The notes beneath the pieces were generated by a model, which was not told where the DNA came from, did no database searches, and saw only the letters and a list, made by a program, of their open reading frames with translations. From UKL13-2 sp031431435 (lineage in GTDB: Bacteria; Pseudomonadota; Gammaproteobacteria; Burkholderiales; Usitatibacteraceae), in assembly GCA_031431435.1 (NCBI GenBank), contig JANPDI010000269.1, positions 1-64,000 of the forward strand: 64,000 nucleotides of DNA. Direction: 5' to 3'. A program made the position numbers and the translations under genes. Below, one piece after another: positions 60,179-64,000 of this stretch (positions within the stretch are counted from its first letter, which is position 1; every line of letters begins with the position of its first letter).

Positions 60179-62584
60179 TCAGGCCGCCACGCGTTGACTC
60201 TTGAGCAGCGCCGTTACTTCCGGCGTCGTCAGCGGCTTGGCAAACAAAAAGCCCTGAAAAACGTCGCAGCCATTGGCGCGCAGGAATTCGAGTTGCGAGA
60301 CCTGCTCAACACCTTCGGCAACCACCCGCAAGCCCAATCGTTTGCCCATGGCAATGATGGCCTCGGTGATCGAACAACTATTTGCGTCATCCGGAATTTG
60401 TGAGATGAAGCTTCGGTCAATTTTAAGCGTCTGCGCCGGCAGGCGACGCAGTTGGCCAAGTGATGAATAACCGACACCAAAGTCGTCGATTGAAATGGTC
60501 GCGCCCAGTCGCCGCAATTCAGCCAGAATTTCAATCGACTGTTCAAGATTTCGCATCGCCATTGTCTCGGTAATTTCGAGGTCGATTCGCGATGGGGAAA
60601 TGCCGGTTTCAAGCAGTGCTGCTTTCATCGACGGCAACAACTTTCGCGAAATGAATTGCCGCGGCGAGAGATTGACCGACACCGTGAGATCCCGGAACCC
60701 CTCCTGATCCCAAATCTTGATCTGCTGGCAGGTGGTGCGAAACACCCATTCGCCAAGTGGCACAATCAAGCCTAATTCTTCGGCGATCGAAATAAAATCT
60801 TTCGGAAAAATTTCACCATGTTGAGGGTCATTCCAACGCAACAGCGCTTCAAGTCCGACAATTCTGCCGCTCAGGACGTCAACCTGCGGTTGGTAGCGCA
60901 GGAAAAATTCATTGCGTTCAATGCCCCGCCGCAAACGCGATTCAACTTCGAGCCGTTTTGACAGCAGGAAGTTGAGGTCCGACGTAAAAAAGCGTGCGGT
61001 ATTCCGTCCGGCATCCTTGGCCTGATACATCGCCGAGTCGGCGTGCTTCAACAAATGCTGAATGTCTGTTGCGTCATTCGGGTAGTGCGAAATACCGATT
61101 GAAGCGGTGACTGTCAACTCGTGGCCGGCCACCTCGATCGGCTTGGCCAGTTCGGCGAGTATCTTATTGGCCACGATCTGCGTCGACTCGGGCTTGTCCA
61201 GATCAGGCAGCACAATGACAAACTCGTCCCCACCTTCGCGGGAAACGGTATCACCTTCCCGCACCACCTTGGACAATCGCTTCGAAATATCGCGCAAAAC
61301 GTAATCGCCGGTTTCGTGGCCAAGTGTGTCGTTGACGAGTTTGAAGCGGTCAAGGTCGATAAACAAAAGGCCAACATGATGTTGCTGGCGTCGCGCCGAC
61401 AGAATGGCCTGATTCAGCCGGTCTTGCATCAGTCGCCGGTTGGGTAGTCCGGTCAGCGCATCGTGATGCGCCATATAGTGAATCGTGCGTTCGGTATTCA
61501 AACGCTCGGTAATATCCTGCACCAACGATGCAACACCGATCACCTTGTCATCGTCATCAACCAGCGGGGTGTTGTACCACTCGGTGCTTATTTCATCGCC
61601 ACGCTTGGTTTTGTTGGTCATCGTCACGCGGGTCGAATGGCGCGTCTGCATCAGCTCCATCCACATGCCGGCGAGACGCTCGCCCTCTTCTGCGCCCTGC
61701 ACCAGCATGTATGCGGATTCGCCAATCGCTTCCGCGGCGCCGTGACCAAAAATGGCCTCTGCCGCGGGATTCCAGGTGGCAACACGAAACTCCATATCCC
61801 ATTCGATGACGCCCAGTGGCGTACGCTCAAGGTGCAGTTTCAAACGCTGTAACGCCAGCAGCTCGGAACGCTCCGCTTTGCGCCGGTCAAGCGACTCCGC
61901 GACCAGCGCTTTGTTCGCCATCTCGACCCGCATTTTTTCTTCTTCGAGTCGAATCGCAATAAGCACATTGTCGAAGCGTGCGGTCAGGGAATCAAGCAGC
62001 GCCTTATGCACCTTGCTGTGGACAACCGCCAGTAAACCCACAAGAATGACGATGGTGAAGCCGAGCATCGATCCCGCGCGATCGCCGAATCCAAATGTAA
62101 TCACGCCCATCGGCAGCAGGGAAACCAATGCGGAAAGTGTAAACAGGGCGCGATGCGGGGCAAGGTAGGCGACTGCGCCGGTGATCAGCAATGCCACCAG
62201 CATCATGACCGGTAGCTGCGTCACGCCAGCCTTGGGAAGCAGGGCGGAGCCCATAATTCCCCACAACACCGCCATCAGCAACGTGCCGAACACAAATCGC
62301 GATTCCCAAAACGCCAACCGCTCTGGCGGCGGATTGGCGCGGATAAACAGTTTGTAGAGGCCGTATCGCCCGATCATGATGACGATGGCGCCACTAAACC
62401 AGGCAAATAATATCGGCCGTTCGCCCAACTCGTTCCAAAGGATTGCGCCAAGCAGGAAAGTCACCATGAATTCGGCGAGGTAACCCACCAACGAGAATCG
62501 GAACAGCAGCCTGACCTGTTCGGCATAAATATGCTGCGCGACAAATGCGCGATCCTGTGCGCTCACGGTCGACGATACCAACAT
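60179..62584 (-). CDS. membrane-bound PAS-GGDEF-EAL cyclic di-GMP protein
   Basis: An 801-residue protein. About six membrane helices occupy residues 25-195, then a short coiled coil, a PAS domain (about 240-350), GGDEF (about 355-520) and EAL (about 535-795). The GGDEF site reads 'SREGGDEFVIVLPDL' with an RxxD inhibitory site (REGD) five residues upstream; EAL has 'EALLRW', 'DDFGVGYSSLGQL' and 'VVAEGVE'. Both activities could be functional. It lies on the opposite strand between amiC and mutL. Start at ATG 62584; a longer frame begins at 62662. Confidence 0.93.
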   Translation of the reverse strand: MLVSSTVSAQDRAFVAQHIYAEQVRLLFRFSLVGYLAEFMVTFLLGAILWNELGERPILFAWFSGAIVIMIGRYGLYKLFIRANPPPERLAFWESRFVFGTLLMAVLWGIMGSALLPKAGVTQLPVMMLVALLITGAVAYLAPHRALFTLSALVSLLPMGVITFGFGDRAGSMLGFTIVILVGLLAVVHSKVHKALLDSLTARFDNVLIAIRLEEEKMRVEMANKALVAESLDRRKAERSELLALQRLKLHLERTPLGVIEWDMEFRVATWNPAAEAIFGHGAAEAIGESAYMLVQGAEEGERLAGMWMELMQTRHSTRVTMTNKTKRGDEISTEWYNTPLVDDDDKVIGVASLVQDITERLNTERTIHYMAHHDALTGLPNRRLMQDRLNQAILSARRQQHHVGLLFIDLDRFKLVNDTLGHETGDYVLRDISKRLSKVVREGDTVSREGGDEFVIVLPDLDKPESTQIVANKILAELAKPIEVAGHELTVTASIGISHYPNDATDIQHLLKHADSAMYQAKDAGRNTARFFTSDLNFLLSKRLEVESRLRRGIERNEFFLRYQPQVDVLSGRIVGLEALLRWNDPQHGEIFPKDFISIAEELGLIVPLGEWVFRTTCQQIKIWDQEGFRDLTVSVNLSPRQFISRKLLPSMKAALLETGISPSRIDLEITETMAMRNLEQSIEILAELRRLGATISIDDFGVGYSSLGQLRRLPAQTLKIDRSFISQIPDDANSCSITEAIIAMGKRLGLRVVAEGVEQVSQLEFLRANGCDVFQGFLFAKPLTTPEVTALLKSQRVAA

Positions 62585-63109
62585 GCTGGATTGGCTCAAG
62601 CCGTTATGTGTCGCGACATTGCTTTTCGGTGAATTATTTTTTTCGTTCTGGCTCAAAAGCAAAACCTTTGAAGACGTTGCAAGTTATTTGGCGACATTTC
62701 TCTCCGACCTGCGAACTTACGCACATATCCAACGTGACCGCCATCATGGAAAAAGTCAGATTGGCGTTGCCAAATGCGCGGCGCGTGTCAGCGTGCTTCC
62801 AATTTTTCGCGTATGTGGTTGTTAACTAAACGTTATCCCCCCTGCAGCAGGTTAGAGCGCGGCGCTGCAATCGTCAAGTTTCTTGGGCGGTTTTTGGACG
62901 AAAACACGATTGAATGCCTTAATCAGGGGATCCAGGCGCAAATGCGTCGGGATTGACGCCAAATTTGCCGCCAAAACCGCCCTTTGTCATTGCCCCGAAC
63001 CTGCTCATATTTGGATGTCATGCTTATTTTCGGCGGCTCGGGATCAATTGCAATTGATGCGCAGCATGTCGAATTCGTCTTTCTCGCAACAGCCGTTAAA
63101 ATGGTTGGC
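62585..63109. other. gap between the GGDEF/EAL gene and mutL
   Basis: No gene that I can support; the short plus-strand frames here (for example 62545-62829) have no recognisable family. The region should hold the divergent promoters of the cyclic di-GMP gene and mutL. At 63043-63058 it contains ATCAATTGCAATTGAT, a perfect 16-base palindrome 51 bases before the mutL start, a possible operator. Confidence 0.4.
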
Positions 63110-64000
63110 ATGCACGCGCCCATTCAAGTACTGCCTGAACTGCTGATCAACCAAATCGCCGCTGGTGAAGTCGTTGAGCGACCCGCCTCAGCCCTCAAAG
63201 AGTTGATCGAAAACAGTCTGGACGCCGGTGCCACCGAAATCCAGATCGATCTGCTCGAAGGTGGCATCAAACGTATCCGGGTTGCCGACAATGGCAGCGG
63301 CATCCCGCAGGCCGAAATGCCGTTCGCCATGCAGCGCCATGCGACATCAAAAATTCGCAACCTTGATGACCTGGAGCGGGTTGCAACAATGGGGTTTCGC
63401 GGCGAGGCTCTGGCAAGTCTGGGGGCAATTTCCAGGCTCACCATGACCTCGCGCTTTTCCAACGAGACCGGTTTCGCGCCGTACGCCTTTCGAATGCAGG
63501 TGTTGGGGGGCGCGTTCGGCGAAATCGAACCCGCGGCGCTGGCACGCGGTACGGTTATTGACGCCGAGGATTTATTCTTTAATACGCCGGCGCGCCGCAA
63601 ATTTTTGAAGACTGAAGGCACCGAGTTTGGCCACGCCGAGGACGCGGCAACAAGAATTGCGATGGCATTTCCGAATGTGGCGGTCTCGCTGGCGCATAAC
63701 GGAAAGCGGGTCTGGTCACATGTCCCGCAACAGGCCTCAGCCCGTGTAATGGCAATTCTGGGCGATGAGTTCGCCGGTTCGTCGTTGGCCATCGACGAAA
63801 ACCACGCCACTTTTGCGTTGCGCGGACACATCGCGCTACCCCGATACTCACGGGCCGGTCGCGACCAGCAATTTATCTTTGTAAATGGCCGCTTTGTGCG
63901 TGATAAGTTGTTGCAGCACGCCGTTCGGCAGGCCTATGCCGACGTGCTGCACCACGGCCGGCAGCCGGCGTTTGCGCTGTTTTTGTCAATCAATCCAGAG
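63110..64000 (+). CDS. mutL: DNA mismatch repair protein MutL (N-terminal part)
   Basis: The first 297 codons of mutL, open to the window edge. The GHKL ATPase motifs are present: 'NQIAAGEVVERPASALKELIENSLDAGA', 'VADNGSGI', 'ATSKI', 'GFRGEALASL' and 'LFFNTPARRKFLK'. MutL couples MutS mismatch recognition to repair. ATG 63110 or ATG 63101 three codons earlier could start it. It would follow tsaE-amiC directly were it not for the GGDEF/EAL gene on the other strand. Confidence 0.96.
   Translation, partial: MHAPIQVLPELLINQIAAGEVVERPASALKELIENSLDAGATEIQIDLLEGGIKRIRVADNGSGIPQAEMPFAMQRHATSKIRNLDDLERVATMGFRGEALASLGAISRLTMTSRFSNETGFAPYAFRMQVLGGAFGEIEPAALARGTVIDAEDLFFNTPARRKFLKTEGTEFGHAEDAATRIAMAFPNVAVSLAHNGKRVWSHVPQQASARVMAILGDEFAGSSLAIDENHATFALRGHIALPRYSRAGRDQQFIFVNGRFVRDKLLQHAVRQAYADVLHHGRQPAFALFLSINPE

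Noticed and set aside
62545..62829. 94-residue plus-strand frame
   Set aside because: It overlaps the start of the GGDEF/EAL gene and has no ribosome site or family similarity.

Overview
The window looks like a chromosomal segment of a facultatively anaerobic, nitrate-respiring betaproteobacterium of moderate GC content. The evidence is the pyrG-kdsA-eno-ftsB block, a complete narK1K2-GHJI nitrate-respiration cluster, a complete cbb3 oxidase locus (ccoNOQP, ccoGH, ccoIS), an oxygen-sensing FNR beside hemN, and a GTP-type PEP carboxykinase. I cannot fix the genus. I recognise no tRNA, rRNA, CRISPR array, transposase or phage gene. The window begins inside one gene (minus strand, 1-99) and ends inside mutL.

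Layout. 1-7.4 kb: a minus-strand run (NUDIX protein, SbtA-type bicarbonate transporter, SbtB-like PII protein, EamA exporter, partial gene), then dadA-like and threonine ammonia-lyase genes, a TerC membrane protein and a DUF3617 protein. 7.4-8.25 kb: non-coding DNA with an inverted repeat, a terminator, a decayed copy of the pckG 3' end, two hairpins and an FNR-type promoter. 8.25-26.2 kb: an anaerobic block of narK1, narK2, narGHJI, a parvulin isomerase, beta-carbonic anhydrase, a small conserved protein, nnrS, an anaerobic ribonucleotide reductase whose glycyl-radical domain is a separate gene, nrdG and an FNR-like regulator. 26.3-30 kb: pckG, a class II aldolase and mtnA. 30.2-34.8 kb: pyrG-kdsA-eno-ftsB and a YjbR protein. 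34.8-46.9 kb: the cbb3 locus, hemN, fnr and a universal stress protein. 47-53.3 kb: a J-domain-like membrane protein, greB and a phosphonate-type ABC transporter with two binding proteins. 53.4-64 kb: a TraB/GumN protein, htpG with a sigma-32 promoter, a small lipoprotein, queG, tsaE-amiC, a GGDEF/EAL protein and mutL.

How it fits together. Much of the window is a low-oxygen programme. I find five FNR-type boxes, upstream of narK1, the FNR-like gene, ccoN, hemN/fnr and the universal stress gene. Four have a plausible -10 about 41 bp downstream of the box centre. The nrdD region instead carries a CRP-like palindrome, and the FNR-like regulator in the same block has a CRP-like recognition helix (ETVGR) combined with an FNR iron-sulfur cysteine set.

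Main points of interest: (1) the whole nar-nrd block lies between the intact pckG 3' end and a diverged same-orientation copy of it, as if the block had been inserted or rearranged at pckG; (2) NrdD is split so that the glycyl radical sits on a 62-residue protein; (3) the hybrid FNR/CRP-like regulator and two classes of FNR half-site; (4) an mtnA-aldolase pair that suggests a methylthioribose/5-deoxyribose salvage shunt; (5) an SbtA/SbtB bicarbonate pair outside the cyanobacteria. Base positions, motifs and identities come from reading by eye; no alignment or database search was run.
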